Positions 1-7,998 of a stretch of DNA of 14,719 nucleotides are shown piece after piece; position 1 is the first letter of the stretch; each line of letters begins with the position of its first letter. The notes below the pieces were generated by a model, which was not told the DNA's origin, did no database searches, and saw nothing but the letters and a program-made list of their open reading frames with translations. Source of the stretch: Chloroflexota bacterium (GTDB lineage Bacteria > Chloroflexota > UBA4733); contig JAMCTA010000011.1 in the NCBI GenBank assembly GCA_023381895.1, positions 1-14,719 on the forward strand, written 5' to 3'. The position numbers and the translations under genes were made by a program.

Positions 1-667
1 TCTGAATGGCTGCGCTGACGACCTCCGGTTGCTCGTGAAGTACCCAGTGGCTCGATCCGGGAATACGCACGATCTCGAGTTGCTGCACCCACGCTTCCAG
101 CCCCTCAAGATTTCCTGGGAGGAGGGCTGTGTCCTCCTCCGCCCAGAGCACCAGAGCCGGCTGTGTCACTTGTGGAAACTCGCACAGCTCTGATGCTTCT
201 TCCTGCGCGGGTGGCCGCAACAATGCCTGGCCATTGGGCGTACGTGTCTTCACGCCGGCGGCCCGGTTGCCCTCCCAAACGATGCCCTCCACGGTCGTAC
301 CCTGGCGTAGCTCTACCGTTGGGTGCCGTACGGCGTGTGTCAGCAAGACGTGGTCGAGATGACTGCGGCGCGGAGCAAGAGCATAGTCTTTTCCATCAGC
401 TGGCATCACTGGCCCCTCGACGACGCAATCTTCCACAGTGGTTCGCATCCGTGTCATGCGACGCAGACCCGCAGCCTCGACATCCGCAAGCACCCCGAGC
501 CGGTCTAGGGCAGCTACCGTAGAACTGAGCGCCAGATGCGTCGAGAGAGTGTCACTAGGAAACCGAGCACGGTCGACCAAGATGACCTGCCGGCCTTGTT
601 GCCCGAGCTGCAGCGCCAGGCTCGCACCGGCGACGCGGGCCCCTACAATGACAGCATCAACCTGCAC
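1..667 (-). CDS. Chimeric ORF: FAD-dependent oxidoreductase N-terminus joined in frame to alpha/beta hydrolase C-terminus (partial)
   Basis: The frame is open from a GTG at 667 (AGGGG about 7 nt upstream; an adjacent GTG at 670 is the alternative) to the left edge, with no stop, so the gene is partial. Residues 1 to about 147 look like a group A flavoprotein monooxygenase/reductase: a Rossmann start VIVGARVAGASLA at residues 6-18, an acidic residue D32 ending strand 2 for the FAD ribose, then DRARFPSDTLSTH and a YALAPRRSHLD segment typical of this family. From about residue 148 the sequence switches to the end of an epoxide-hydrolase-like alpha/beta hydrolase: QPALVLWAEEDTALLPGNLE carries the catalytic-acid Asp (D179), and GSSHWVLHEQPE carries the catalytic His (H207). 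The oxidoreductase half lacks its second FAD motif (GADG region), and the hydrolase half lacks its GxSxG nucleophile. The product is therefore unlikely to be active as either enzyme. A deletion joining two neighbouring genes, or an assembly join, would explain it. Confidence 0.72.
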   Translation of the reverse strand, partial: MQVDAVIVGARVAGASLALQLGQQGRQVILVDRARFPSDTLSTHLALSSTVAALDRLGVLADVEAAGLRRMTRMRTTVEDCVVEGPVMPADGKDYALAPRRSHLDHVLLTHAVRHPTVELRQGTTVEGIVWEGNRAAGVKTRTPNGQALLRPPAQEEASELCEFPQVTQPALVLWAEEDTALLPGNLEGLEAWVQQLEIVRIPGSSHWVLHEQPEVVSAAIQ

Positions 668-997
668 CACTCCACCCCTCGGAATCTCTATGGCGATGGT
701 TGCCGCTAGCTGCAACCGTCTACGCAGCATCGTACCCGAGGGAGGTGCCATCCGCCTGAAGAGAGACGGACCCCTCCTGGTAGACACCCCAGCAGAAGGT
801 TCCTACAGCCGTCCCCTGCGCCCAGCGCTGTCTATCTCTGTACGGCCAAGCTCAGCACAACGCCCTGCCGGACAAAACCGGCTCGGTGTCAGGGAAGGCA
901 TGTCACCCGACCCCACGGCACAACAGTAGCTTACTGGACAGCACTGTATTGCAGATGCTCTCATATTCCCTGTATGCGCTAGGAAAGGTGGCCCGCT
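668..997. other. Divergent intergenic region with weak promoter
   Basis: This 330-nt gap lies between two divergently transcribed genes, and I see no convincing gene in it. A weak candidate promoter for the rightward gene is TTGCAG at 949-954 and TATGCG at 973-978 (18-nt spacing). A short hairpin GCCGG-acaaaa-CCGGC lies at 867-882. It has no T-run, so I do not call it a terminator. Confidence 0.4.
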
Positions 998-2053
998 GTG
1001 CGAGGTAGCGGCATCGTCTTCACAGCACCGGAGCAGGCCGAGCTCGAAGATATCCAGATCGAGACAAGTGATCTCCGCGCCGGAGAAGCTCTAGTGCAGG
1101 CCGAGTACTCCTTGGTCAGCGCCGGTACGGAGGGTTCCTTCTACACCAATCTGATGGGATCTGTGCCCGATGTGTACTACGCGCAGCAGGGGCGGCCAGC
1201 ATCCATCTACCCTGCGCGCACTGGCTACGGACACCTGGGGCGCGTTGTGGCCCTTGGTCCAGGCACGGCCGAACCGGTCGTGGGTACGCGGATCCTCACA
1301 TTTTCGCGTCATGCATCGCTCGTGCGGGCTAATGTGGCGCGTTTCTTCCTCCCGGTATCCGGCGACATCGCGGGCCAGCGTGCCGTGTTCACCCGTCTTG
1401 CCGGTGTAGCGATTACCGCCTTGCGCGCTTCTTCCTGCTCAGCTGGAGAATGCGTCGCCATTATCGGCCTGGGTCTCGTGGGTAACCTGGCTGCACAGAT
1501 CTTCCAGCTGGCCGGAGCGGAGGTCATCGCCTTCGATCCCGCCGAACACCGTGTCGCACTTGCGCGCACGTGCGGTGTGCACGATGCCCGGAACCTCAGC
1601 GGGGATGGTGCCCTTGCAGCCGTGCGGGAGTGGTCCCACGGACCTGGTGCTCGCATCGTGGTCGAAGCCGTTGGCCGCTCGGACCTCGTCCAGCTCGCCA
1701 CTGAGATGACGGCTCCCTACGGCGAAGTCATCTTGCTCGGCAGCCCGCGTGCCCCCTACACCGCTGAAATCACCTCTACGTTCGCCCGGATCCACTTGCG
1801 CGCCATCAAGCTCATCGGTGCTCTCGAGTGGACGTTCCCGTTGCACGGGGTCGAGCGCGCCCAGCACACCATCCGTCGCAACTATGACGTGCTGCTCGAC
1901 TGGATCGAGCGCGGCAAGCTCATTGTGGATCCGCTCTGTACTCACGTCTTGTCTCCTGAGCACTGTCAGGAGGCCTACCATGGATTGATCCACGAAAAGG
2001 ACGCCTTCCTTGGTGTCGTATTTGACTGGACAGGGGTGCCGATGCTCCCTTGA
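998..2053 (+). CDS. Zinc-less medium-chain dehydrogenase/reductase (MDR superfamily)
   Basis: The 351-residue protein has the length and two-domain layout of the medium-chain dehydrogenase superfamily. An N-terminal GroES-like domain is followed by a Rossmann domain with VAIIGLGLVGNLAAQ (GLGLVG at 157-162), and D180 at the end of the next strand favours NAD(H). The catalytic zinc ligands of sorbitol/threonine dehydrogenases are absent: the usual Cys position reads SAGTE (41-45) and the usual GHE reads GYGHLG (76-81). The structural four-cysteine zinc loop is also missing. This pattern matches the zinc-free oxidoreductases often found near sugar or sugar-acid genes (SVISAGTE type). The substrate cannot be told from sequence. 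The GTG start is chosen because AGGAAAGG lies about 7-9 nt upstream. It is a lone gene facing the vapC pair tail to tail. Confidence 0.8.
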   Translation: MRGSGIVFTAPEQAELEDIQIETSDLRAGEALVQAEYSLVSAGTEGSFYTNLMGSVPDVYYAQQGRPASIYPARTGYGHLGRVVALGPGTAEPVVGTRILTFSRHASLVRANVARFFLPVSGDIAGQRAVFTRLAGVAITALRASSCSAGECVAIIGLGLVGNLAAQIFQLAGAEVIAFDPAEHRVALARTCGVHDARNLSGDGALAAVREWSHGPGARIVVEAVGRSDLVQLATEMTAPYGEVILLGSPRAPYTAEITSTFARIHLRAIKLIGALEWTFPLHGVERAQHTIRRNYDVLLDWIERGKLIVDPLCTHVLSPEHCQEAYHGLIHEKDAFLGVVFDWTGVPMLP

Positions 2054-2165
2054 GCGTGTCATGCACTTTGTGATGGGGCTGGGCTAGCATGGATGTCGAA
2101 CCGCCAACCCTATCCGACCGACGTCAGCGATTTTGACGTGCCTTGCCCGTTTCACCCGACAGGCG
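2054..2165. other. Convergent intergenic gap with small hairpin
   Basis: The ends of two convergent genes flank this 112-nt gap. ACGTCA (2121-2126) and TGACGT (2134-2139) can form a 6-bp stem with a 7-nt loop. No T-run follows on either strand, so a role in termination is only possible. Confidence 0.3.
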
Positions 2166-2621
2166 CTAGTCGCCCTGGTAGTCGCTGATCCAGACAATGT
2201 TGGGGAGCTGGCGGATGCGTTCGTAGAACCGCCGGTCAGCGGTGACGAGCGGAAGCTCCAGGGCCTGGGAGAGCGCAAGGTAGAGGCCATCATAAAACGC
2301 AATGTGGTGCTCCTGGACCAAGGAGTAGCTGGAAAGAACGAGCGCGCTCGTCTCAACCGTTGGAAGGTTCAAGGAGAGAAACTCCGCGATGGCTTCTCGC
2401 CCTTCTTCGGGGGAAAGGCGGGCACTCCGGCCCAGGGTCGCCGCGGTAATGGCTGAAGGGACCTCGTAGCAGATGTGCGAGGGAGCCAGAAGCTGGATTT
2501 CCCCCTGGGCATAGCGCTGGAGGATCAGCCGGGCAGTGGCGGTGTCTTCTTCGCCGGTCAGGTGCCACTTGGTGGCAACAGAGGCGTCAACGACCAGTGT
2601 TTCAGCGGGACCAGCGCTCAT
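2166..2621 (-). CDS. vapC: VapC-type PIN-domain ribonuclease toxin
   Basis: A 151-residue single-domain PIN protein, the usual size for VapC toxins. The four acidic positions that bind Mg/Mn in the active site are visible: D12 in LVVDASVATKW, E53 in CYEVPSAI, D111 in FYDGLYLALS and D129 in TADRRFYE. PIN toxins cleave RNA, commonly tRNA or rRNA, when freed from their antitoxin. The ATG at 2621 is preferred over the upstream start at 2642 because GAGAGGAGG sits just before it and the N-terminus MSAGPAETLVVDAS then reaches the first Asp as in relatives. The start lies inside the 3' end of the antitoxin gene (20-nt overlap), so translation of the pair is likely coupled. The RNA target is not predictable from the sequence. 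Confidence 0.85.
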   Translation of the reverse strand: MSAGPAETLVVDASVATKWHLTGEEDTATARLILQRYAQGEIQLLAPSHICYEVPSAITAATLGRSARLSPEEGREAIAEFLSLNLPTVETSALVLSSYSLVQEHHIAFYDGLYLALSQALELPLVTADRRFYERIRQLPNIVWISDYQGD

Positions 2622-3015
2622 ACGCCTCCTCTCGCTCCACACGGACCTGCTGGAGGAGATCAGCGGTCGTCAGCGGGCTGATCACCCGTTTCTGGGCCTT
2701 GGTCAGGATGTTGGCAACCAGAGCTTGGCGGCGGGCAACTTCCGCTTTGCTGGGAGGGGGGATGGTGATTTTCTCTGTGGGCACGGGTTTCACCTCGGTG
2801 GCAGCGGGAGGTGGGGGGAGAAGCGCCTCGTGCTGCTGTTCCTGACGGAGCCACCGTTCTAGGTCAGGAAGGGCAACCAGGGCAGCGACCGGGATGCCGC
2901 TTTTCTCTACGATAATGCGCACCTGGCGTTTGTAGACCTGGTTGATGAGTTCGCCGAATTTCTGGCGGGCTTGGGACACGGGCATCGTCTGGGTCATTAT
3001 GTGCTCGTCCACCAC
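2602..3015 (-). CDS. Phd/YefM-family antitoxin partner of the PIN toxin
   Basis: Residues 8 to about 60 match the Phd/YefM fold: MPVSQARQKFGELINQV is the DNA-binding first helix region, then VRIIVEKSGIPVAALVALP and DLERWLRQ. The C-terminal part would mask the toxin. At 137 residues it is longer than the common 75-95 because of a proline-rich stretch (residues about 66-93, LLPPPPAATEV then TIPPPSK) before a charged helical tail. The GTG at 3015 is chosen because AGAGAGGA ends 5 nt upstream; the internal ATG seven codons in has no such site. It is the first gene of the pair, in the usual antitoxin-first order, and such antitoxins normally repress their own promoter together with the toxin. Confidence 0.8.
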   Translation of the reverse strand: MVDEHIMTQTMPVSQARQKFGELINQVYKRQVRIIVEKSGIPVAALVALPDLERWLRQEQQHEALLPPPPAATEVKPVPTEKITIPPPSKAEVARRQALVANILTKAQKRVISPLTTADLLQQVRVEREEAYERWSR

Positions 3016-3036
3016 TGCTGTCCTCTCTTGGTGGAT

Positions 3037-3066
3037 TTAGTACAAAATACAACAAAGATGGGTAAA
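3037..3066 (-). promoter_or_regulatory. Possible promoter/operator of the toxin-antitoxin pair
   Basis: Read on the minus strand, TTTACC (3061-3066) and TACTAA (3037-3042) are spaced 18 nt apart, giving a leader of roughly 15-20 nt before the antitoxin GTG. The AT-rich stretch between them contains the near-repeat TTGTA and TTTTGTA, a plausible antitoxin binding site. The match to sigma70 consensus is modest. Confidence 0.3.
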
Positions 3067-3216
3067 GGTCAAGGAGGAAGCGGAAACGAGAGGAGACACC
3101 GGAGCAGGGGGCGTCCTCACCCTCCGCACCGCCCTGCAAGCGAGCGCCGGCGCTCTCACCACATCACAGTACGCTTACTATGTAGATCCTATTGCGGTTT
3201 GAGTTTAGGAGGGACA

Positions 3217-3691
3217 GTGCCCACTACACCGTACGATCAGCGCATACCGCAGATTCAAACTTTTCTTGCAACAAAGCGCCAAGAGTGGCGCGCGCAAGGG
3301 TACGATCCCGCCCCATACGTAAGATCTTTGGGTTCTGACGGACTAGCTCAGGAGTTTGCCAACGATAAACGATTCGCCCTGCTCAAGCTATGTGGGCTCT
3401 TCACGAACCCAGATGCCCAGCTAGTAGCTGATGCTGTCATACCAAGCCGTCCGGATCGTGCCGCAAATAGCCCGGCCCTCCAGAGGGGATCTCGACCGGA
3501 ATTACGTCAGAGTCAGACGGGATTGGTATCATCCATCATTTCACCAACAATCCATCAGACTTGGTGACGCGTTTCGGGCGTTTACGATGCGGCTGGCTTC
3601 CTGCCGTTCCGAGTACGTGGCACTATTCCGGATGCTGTCACGATTCCTGCTCACTGGACAGGAATTGCCAAGAAGCCTCAGAGAACCTTGA
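3217..3691 (+). pseudogene. Unrecognised small gene, apparently frameshifted, upstream of a DNA methyltransferase
   Basis: A GTG at 3217 preceded by AGGAGGG opens a frame (MPTTPYDQRIPQIQTFL...) that looks protein-like to about residue 74 (NPDAQLVADAV, near 3437). After that the frame turns into low-complexity Ser/Pro/Arg sequence and stops at 3567. From about 3440 the next frame becomes protein-like (QAVRIVPQIARPSRGDLD, then RRDWYHPSFHQQSIRLGDAF) and ends at 3691, 9 nt before the methyltransferase start. That second frame has stops just before 3431 and no ribosome binding site of its own. The simplest reading is one gene of about 157 codons broken by a single frameshift near 3430-3460. I do not recognise the family. 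Its position suggests a partner of the methyltransferase, for instance a remnant restriction or control protein, but no nuclease motif is visible. Two overlapping genes remain possible. Confidence 0.45.
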
Positions 3692-3700
3692 GAAGCTGGC

Positions 3701-4798
3701 ATGATTAAGTATATCGGTTCTAAGCGTGTTATTGTCCCTCAAATCGCTTCGATTGTGGCGGCGCTGCCCAATGTGCGTCGCATCTGCGATCTGTTCGCGG
3801 GGACGACCCGGGTCGGTCAGGCGCTGAAAGGCAGGGGCCTCTATGTTGTGAGCAACGATCTCGCCAGCTACAGCGAAGTCCTTGGACGCGCCTATATCCA
3901 GGCCGACGCTCGGAAGGTGGACCGCAGCAGGCTGCTGGCACTGCTCACCCGCCTTCACGCGCTATCGCCCCAGGCTGGCTACTTCACGCGCACTTTTTGT
4001 GAGGAGGCGCGCTATTTCCAACCGCACAACGGCGCGAAGATCGACGCTATACGCTCAGAAATCGATCGCATCGCTGAGAGCGCGGAGGAGCACGCCATCC
4101 TGTTAACGAGCCTACTCCTGGCGGCCGACCGTGTTGACTCTACCACCGGCCTACAGATGGCCTATCTGAAGGATTGGGCGCCGCGTTCCTACCAGCCGCT
4201 CACCCTCCGGTTGCCGGAGTTGCTCCCAGGACCAGGCATAGCGCTACGCCGCGGCGCCAACGACCTGGCGCGGGATCTGGATGACGTCGACCTTGTCTAT
4301 GTCGACCCGCCGTACAATCAGCACTCCTATTTCTCGAACTACCACATCTGGGAGACACTGGTGCGCAACGACCGGCCCGAGACTTACGGCATTGCCCGTA
4401 AGCGGGTGGACTGCCGGGAGATCAAGAGCTGCTACAACCAGAAGAACGAGATGCAAGCGGCATTCGCCGACCTGATCGCAAACGTACACGCTACGTATCT
4501 TCTGGTCTCCTTCAACGACGAGGGCTACCTGAACACGGCAGCTATTCAGGGCCTTCTGAGGCAACGTGGCTACCTGGCCTCCGTCGCCGTCGACTTCAAG
4601 CGCTACGTGGGCGCGCAGATCGGCATCTTCAACCCGCAAGGACAGAAGGTGGGCCGCATCTCTCACTTGCGCAACCACGAGTACCTGTTCCTCGTCGGTC
4701 CATCAGCACACGTCGTTGAAACGGCCATGGCCGCGGTACAGCAGACAGTGGGGCTACGTCAGGAGCAAATATTGTTCGCTGACGAACCCGCGTCCTAA
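3701..4798 (+). CDS. D12-class N6-adenine DNA methyltransferase
   Basis: A 365-residue protein with the hallmarks of D12-class (alpha-group) adenine methyltransferases. The N-terminal MIKYIGSKR is typical, followed by the S-adenosylmethionine-binding motif I, CDLFAGTTRVG (residues 29-39), and the acidic motif II SNDL (D53). The catalytic motif IV DPPYNQHSYFSNYHIWETL begins at residue 202. These enzymes transfer a methyl group to adenine N6 within a specific DNA sequence. The length exceeds Dam-type enzymes (about 280) and fits restriction-modification methylases. No intact restriction endonuclease is in the window, so it may be an orphan or the survivor of a decayed system. The start ATG follows a weak GAGAAG and the small broken gene upstream, and the two probably share a transcript. 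The recognition sequence cannot be read from the protein. Confidence 0.87.
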   Translation: MIKYIGSKRVIVPQIASIVAALPNVRRICDLFAGTTRVGQALKGRGLYVVSNDLASYSEVLGRAYIQADARKVDRSRLLALLTRLHALSPQAGYFTRTFCEEARYFQPHNGAKIDAIRSEIDRIAESAEEHAILLTSLLLAADRVDSTTGLQMAYLKDWAPRSYQPLTLRLPELLPGPGIALRRGANDLARDLDDVDLVYVDPPYNQHSYFSNYHIWETLVRNDRPETYGIARKRVDCREIKSCYNQKNEMQAAFADLIANVHATYLLVSFNDEGYLNTAAIQGLLRQRGYLASVAVDFKRYVGAQIGIFNPQGQKVGRISHLRNHEYLFLVGPSAHVVETAMAAVQQTVGLRQEQILFADEPAS

Positions 4799-4921
4799 CA
4801 CGCCCCCGTCCGAGCAGAGTCTCACCTGGGTGCGAGCACTGGTCGAGGGGACGGGCGCGGGAGTGGCGCCAGCCCGCGAGACCGTCGCCAGGTGCTGCGG
4901 ATGCGAGAGGAGCTGCTGGTG
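4799..4921. other. Convergent intergenic gap
   Basis: This 123-nt gap separates the tails of the methyltransferase and the isomerase. CCCGTCC (4805-4811) and GGACGGG (4849-4855) are complementary but enclose a 37-nt loop, and no T-run is present. No gene is seen. Confidence 0.3.
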
Positions 4922-6103
4922 TCAGACAATCACACCAGCCTGAGTCCTTGCGGCAGCAACACTCGCCGGCTGTGGACCGCAGACTACGAGGCGCAGCCCA
5001 GCCCCGCCGGAGTTGACCCGCCATTCGCCGAGTGTCGCGGGTATAAGAAAGCCATCGCCCTGGTGCACGGAGAGTTCACGACCATTCGTGCCAGCCAGGG
5101 TCCCGGCGCCTGCGATCACCACGCCAACGGCCAGGGTACTGGTAGGTGCACTGGCCACCTCATCGTGCGGTCCTACGCTCACGATCTCGATCCAGAAGCG
5201 ATCATTGCCACCGTTCCCGACAGGGCGTGAGACTTGTGTGCGTAAGGGTGCTGGCCGTCCGTCCCTGTTGCCTCGCGCTCGAAAGAGATGCATCAGCTGC
5301 CACTCCGTGAAGGCGGTGATCCGCGCAGCACTGAGGGCAACCCGAGGGGAGAGTCCCAAGAAGCGCCGCTCGTCAGTAAGCACCTGGCCGCCAAAGATGC
5401 GATCGAACGAGAAGGTGAAGTCTGTCGGCTCCTGCACTTCTGCAATCAGCAGCCCCGGACCGATGGCGTGAAGGGTGCCGGCAAGCACATAGATGACGTC
5501 ACCAGGATGGGCAAGCAGCCGGTGCATTCGCTCGAGGAACAGATCGACACGCCCTTCCTCCGCCCACCGCACGAATGTTTCAGGCTCTATCGATTCCCGG
5601 AGCCCAAAGTACAGGGCCGGCTCCTCACCGTCGATCGAACGAACGTCCAGAACAACCCAGGCTTCGTCTTTGCCAAACGCAGAGTCGAGATGTTCCTGCG
5701 CAAACGCCTGATTCGGATGAATCTGCACGGTCAACCGCTCAGCCGCATCGAGCACTTTCAGCAAGACCGCAGTCGTCTGCCCGTAGAACTGGACGTGTCC
5801 CGGGCCGAGCATGCTGTCTGCGTGCTCGAGAAGCAACGCGGGCATCGAGAGCGCTTGTCCCGCGGAACGGCCAGCAACGCTCCATCCTTCAGGCAATAGG
5901 ACGGAGCCGATGCCCTCGATCACTGGAGCCAGCCCGGTCTGCCGGGCAGAATTGATCGCACCGAACCACGCTTCGGGCTGATCTCCATCAGCGGGGGTGG
6001 GCAACCCGAGCAATCTTTCCAAGAGAGCACCGCCGCGATATACACGATGAACTCGCTCAGGAATGAGCAACAGTGGCTGGAGCTGGGATGGAGACAGTGT
6101 CAA
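4922..6103 (-). CDS. manA: Mannose-6-phosphate isomerase, class I
   Basis: A 393-residue type I phosphomannose isomerase, close to the length of the E. coli enzyme. It interconverts mannose-6-phosphate and fructose-6-phosphate in the cytoplasm, feeding mannose into glycolysis or making precursors for mannosylated glycans. The zinc ligands of the cupin fold are all visible: Q127 and H129 in LTVQIHPNQAFA, E147 in GKDEAWVVL, and H212 in LAGTLHAIGPGLLIAEVQEP. The C-terminal half keeps a second cupin-like region (VIAGAGTLAG, VHQGDGFLIPA). No ATG fits; the first start in frame is a TTG at 6103 with GGAAAG about 11 nt upstream, so initiation is inefficient or the start is misjudged. It is divergent from the MFS carrier gene, which may handle related sugars. 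Confidence 0.87.
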   Translation of the reverse strand: MTLSPSQLQPLLLIPERVHRVYRGGALLERLLGLPTPADGDQPEAWFGAINSARQTGLAPVIEGIGSVLLPEGWSVAGRSAGQALSMPALLLEHADSMLGPGHVQFYGQTTAVLLKVLDAAERLTVQIHPNQAFAQEHLDSAFGKDEAWVVLDVRSIDGEEPALYFGLRESIEPETFVRWAEEGRVDLFLERMHRLLAHPGDVIYVLAGTLHAIGPGLLIAEVQEPTDFTFSFDRIFGGQVLTDERRFLGLSPRVALSAARITAFTEWQLMHLFRARGNRDGRPAPLRTQVSRPVGNGGNDRFWIEIVSVGPHDEVASAPTSTLAVGVVIAGAGTLAGTNGRELSVHQGDGFLIPATLGEWRVNSGGAGLRLVVCGPQPASVAAARTQAGVIV

Positions 6104-6221
6104 GGGTCACCGTTCTTTCCAGGAGCACAAACTTTGATCTCTGCCCGAGGTACTGGGTACAGTCCAAGTTAACACCTTGCAATTATCCTGAATGAGGAGC
6201 GCGGCAAGCGGCGGAGATAGC
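6104..6221. promoter_or_regulatory. Divergent promoter region between isomerase and MFS genes
   Basis: This 118-nt divergent spacer must hold both promoters. On the minus strand TTGCAA and TACCCA are 17 nt apart, a weak pair. GTAC-TGG-GTAC at about 6150-6160 is a short repeat that could be an operator. On the plus strand no good -35/-10 pair was found. Confidence 0.3.
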
Positions 6222-7517
6222 GTGAGCGTTACAGAGAAATCTGCTCCCGAGCCGCCGTTCGGGGCGCATTACCAGCGTTCACTGCTCACGCTGCTCTTCA
6301 GCATCAACACCCTGAATTACCTCGACCGCTACACGCTGCCCGGTGTTGCGCCACTGCTCGGAACGAGCTTCGCCCTCGATGACTTTCGCCTTGGTCTCCT
6401 TGGCACTGCGTTCCTGGTCGTGTATGCCCTCGCTGGTCCGCTGCTCGGTCACCTCGCCGACCAGCACCGTCGCCCAGCAATCATCAGTGTGGGCGTAGCA
6501 ATTTGGAGTGTCGCCACCGCCTTCACTGCGCTCTGTCAGACTTTTCCTCAGCTTATACTGGCCCGGAGTGTCCTGGGTATTGGCGAAGCATCCTACTTCC
6601 CTGCCGGCAGCAGCTTGATCGCCGATGCTTTTCCCGCTGAGCGGCGCAGCCGCATCATGGCACTTCGAGACTCGGCGGTGCCAGTAGGCGTGTTTCTCGG
6701 CTACGCGGTAGGTGGAGTCGTCGGGCAGCGCTTCGGGTGGCGAGCCGCCTTCCTTATCGCGGGAATGCCGGGACTCATCCTCGCAGGCTTGTTCGCCCGA
6801 CAGCGCGAGCCGCTGCGCGGTGCAAGCGAAGGACTCGTACTAGCCCCGGCTCCTAGAGCTGGTGTGCTCGCGCTGTCGCTCCTGCGCATCCCTACGTTCA
6901 CATTGACAGTGATCTCGCAGTGCTTCGCCTACTTCGTGCTTGGCGGGGTCTCTTTCTGGCTCACAAGCTACCTCACCCGTCACTTTCACCTCTCTGCGGG
7001 CGGGGCAGGGATCGTGGCGGGTGCCGTGTTTGTCGTCGGTGGCGGCGCCGGCACTCTGACCGGGGGATTCATCGCCGATGCCCTCCTCCGGCGCACTCCT
7101 GCCGCCCGCCTGCTCGTACCGAGCATCGGTCTCTTGTCGAGTGCGGTCCTCACCAGTATCGCCCTACTGACACACTCGCTCCCCGTCTTCCTCGTCCTGT
7201 ACGCCACCATCGGATTTACACTGCAGCTACAGAGCGGCCCCATCTCCGCTGTGTTGCAGGACATCATCAACCCGTCGCTGCGTTCACGCTCCGTGTCGCT
7301 TGCTCTACTGCTCTCTCACATGTTTGGGGATGCTTTCTCTCCCGCGCTCTTGGGCCTGCTCTCCGATGCTCTCGGAGGGGCTGCACGCGGTGGCTTGGAG
7401 CGAGCCTTCTGGGTGACACCCTTCTGCTGCCTCGCTGCTGCCACCTTCACGCTACTCGGTGCACGCTCAGTGGGACGCGATCGCGAGTGCATGCTCCTCC
7501 AAGCACGGCAAGCGTGA
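6222..7517 (+). CDS. Major facilitator superfamily transporter, spinster/sugar-acid type
   Basis: A polytopic inner-membrane carrier with about 12 hydrophobic segments in two blocks of six, the normal MFS layout. Diagnostic pieces are NTLNYLDRYTLPGV in the first helix, the cytoplasmic motif A (GHLADQHRRP) between helices 2 and 3, and ARSVLGIGEASYFPAGSSLI in helix 4. The last is typical of the spinster and anion:cation (galactonate/glucarate) subfamilies. These move sugar acids, lipids or other organic solutes by cation coupling, and the solute is not predictable here. The GTG at 6222 has GGAG 5 nt upstream. An in-frame ATG at 6192 would add ten residues but lacks a ribosome site, so I prefer 6222. 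It is transcribed divergently from manA and followed by a long non-coding stretch. Confidence 0.85.
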   Translation: MSVTEKSAPEPPFGAHYQRSLLTLLFSINTLNYLDRYTLPGVAPLLGTSFALDDFRLGLLGTAFLVVYALAGPLLGHLADQHRRPAIISVGVAIWSVATAFTALCQTFPQLILARSVLGIGEASYFPAGSSLIADAFPAERRSRIMALRDSAVPVGVFLGYAVGGVVGQRFGWRAAFLIAGMPGLILAGLFARQREPLRGASEGLVLAPAPRAGVLALSLLRIPTFTLTVISQCFAYFVLGGVSFWLTSYLTRHFHLSAGGAGIVAGAVFVVGGGAGTLTGGFIADALLRRTPAARLLVPSIGLLSSAVLTSIALLTHSLPVFLVLYATIGFTLQLQSGPISAVLQDIINPSLRSRSVSLALLLSHMFGDAFSPALLGLLSDALGGAARGGLERAFWVTPFCCLAAATFTLLGARSVGRDRECMLLQARQA

Positions 7518-7998
7518 CCGTGATCAGCACACACCACCAGAGCCTGCGGGATGGCATCGTATCACTAGGCAGGGGTTTCCCCTATGCACTGCTCCACACT
7601 GACATCGCGCCTGCCCTTTACTGAAGCCTGTTCAGCCTGACCCGGAGAGCGCTCCCGCACCGCCTGCTGCTCGGTCTGGCCACGTATGTTATCGAGCAAG
7701 ATCCGGCTCAGACAGAGCACACGACTGCGCCCCAGCGGGCTGGCCGGGGTGAGGGCGGTGTGGCCGTTCCATGGTGCGCCCGCTGTTCATCCGATTTCTG
7801 GCCGGAGCTGGCGCACTGCCGCTGAAGCACGACAATCCTTGCGGGTGACTGAAAGGTAGCCAACGAAGATGATTATTAGAATTGTTAAGACGAGGGCGAC
7901 TTTTGTGTCGCCTAAGCCCAGTCTGCCTAGATACGGCTTTCCAAGCCAAATCCTTCTACCTACTTGTGGCGCGGGACGGTTGGTCTGGGGTAGACGAA
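7518..7998. other. Long intergenic region, no recognised gene
   Basis: About 480 nt with no recognised gene. A minus-strand frame at 7787-8026 contains a hydrophobic stretch (VALVLTILIIIFVGYL) encoded by an AT-rich island at about 7855-7910. It starts inside the neighbouring epimerase gene without a ribosome site, so I do not call it. The region also holds a small hairpin listed separately. Confidence 0.4.
7895..7912. terminator. Small perfect hairpin, possible weak terminator
   Basis: GGCGAC (7895-7900) and GTCGCC (7907-7912) form a perfect 6-bp stem with a 6-nt loop, about 90 nt past the end of the leftward epimerase gene. There is no clear T-run on either side, although the leftward flank is AT-rich. 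Confidence 0.3.

Noticed and set aside
163..929. Plus-strand open frames of 119 and 163 codons at the left end
   Set aside because: They are antisense to the well-supported minus-strand frame with FAD and hydrolase motifs, and their translations are Arg/Ser/Pro-rich without any family signal.
1439..2062. Minus-strand frame of 207 codons
   Set aside because: It is a shadow of the MDR dehydrogenase gene, whose motifs and ribosome site are clear on the plus strand.
5288..5899. Plus-strand frame of 203 codons
   Set aside because: It lies opposite the mannose-6-phosphate isomerase, whose metal ligands are all in place on the minus strand.
6920..7624. Plus-strand frame of 234 codons past the MFS stop
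   Set aside because: It overlaps the MFS gene in another frame, and its Arg/His/Cys-rich composition looks like a shadow.
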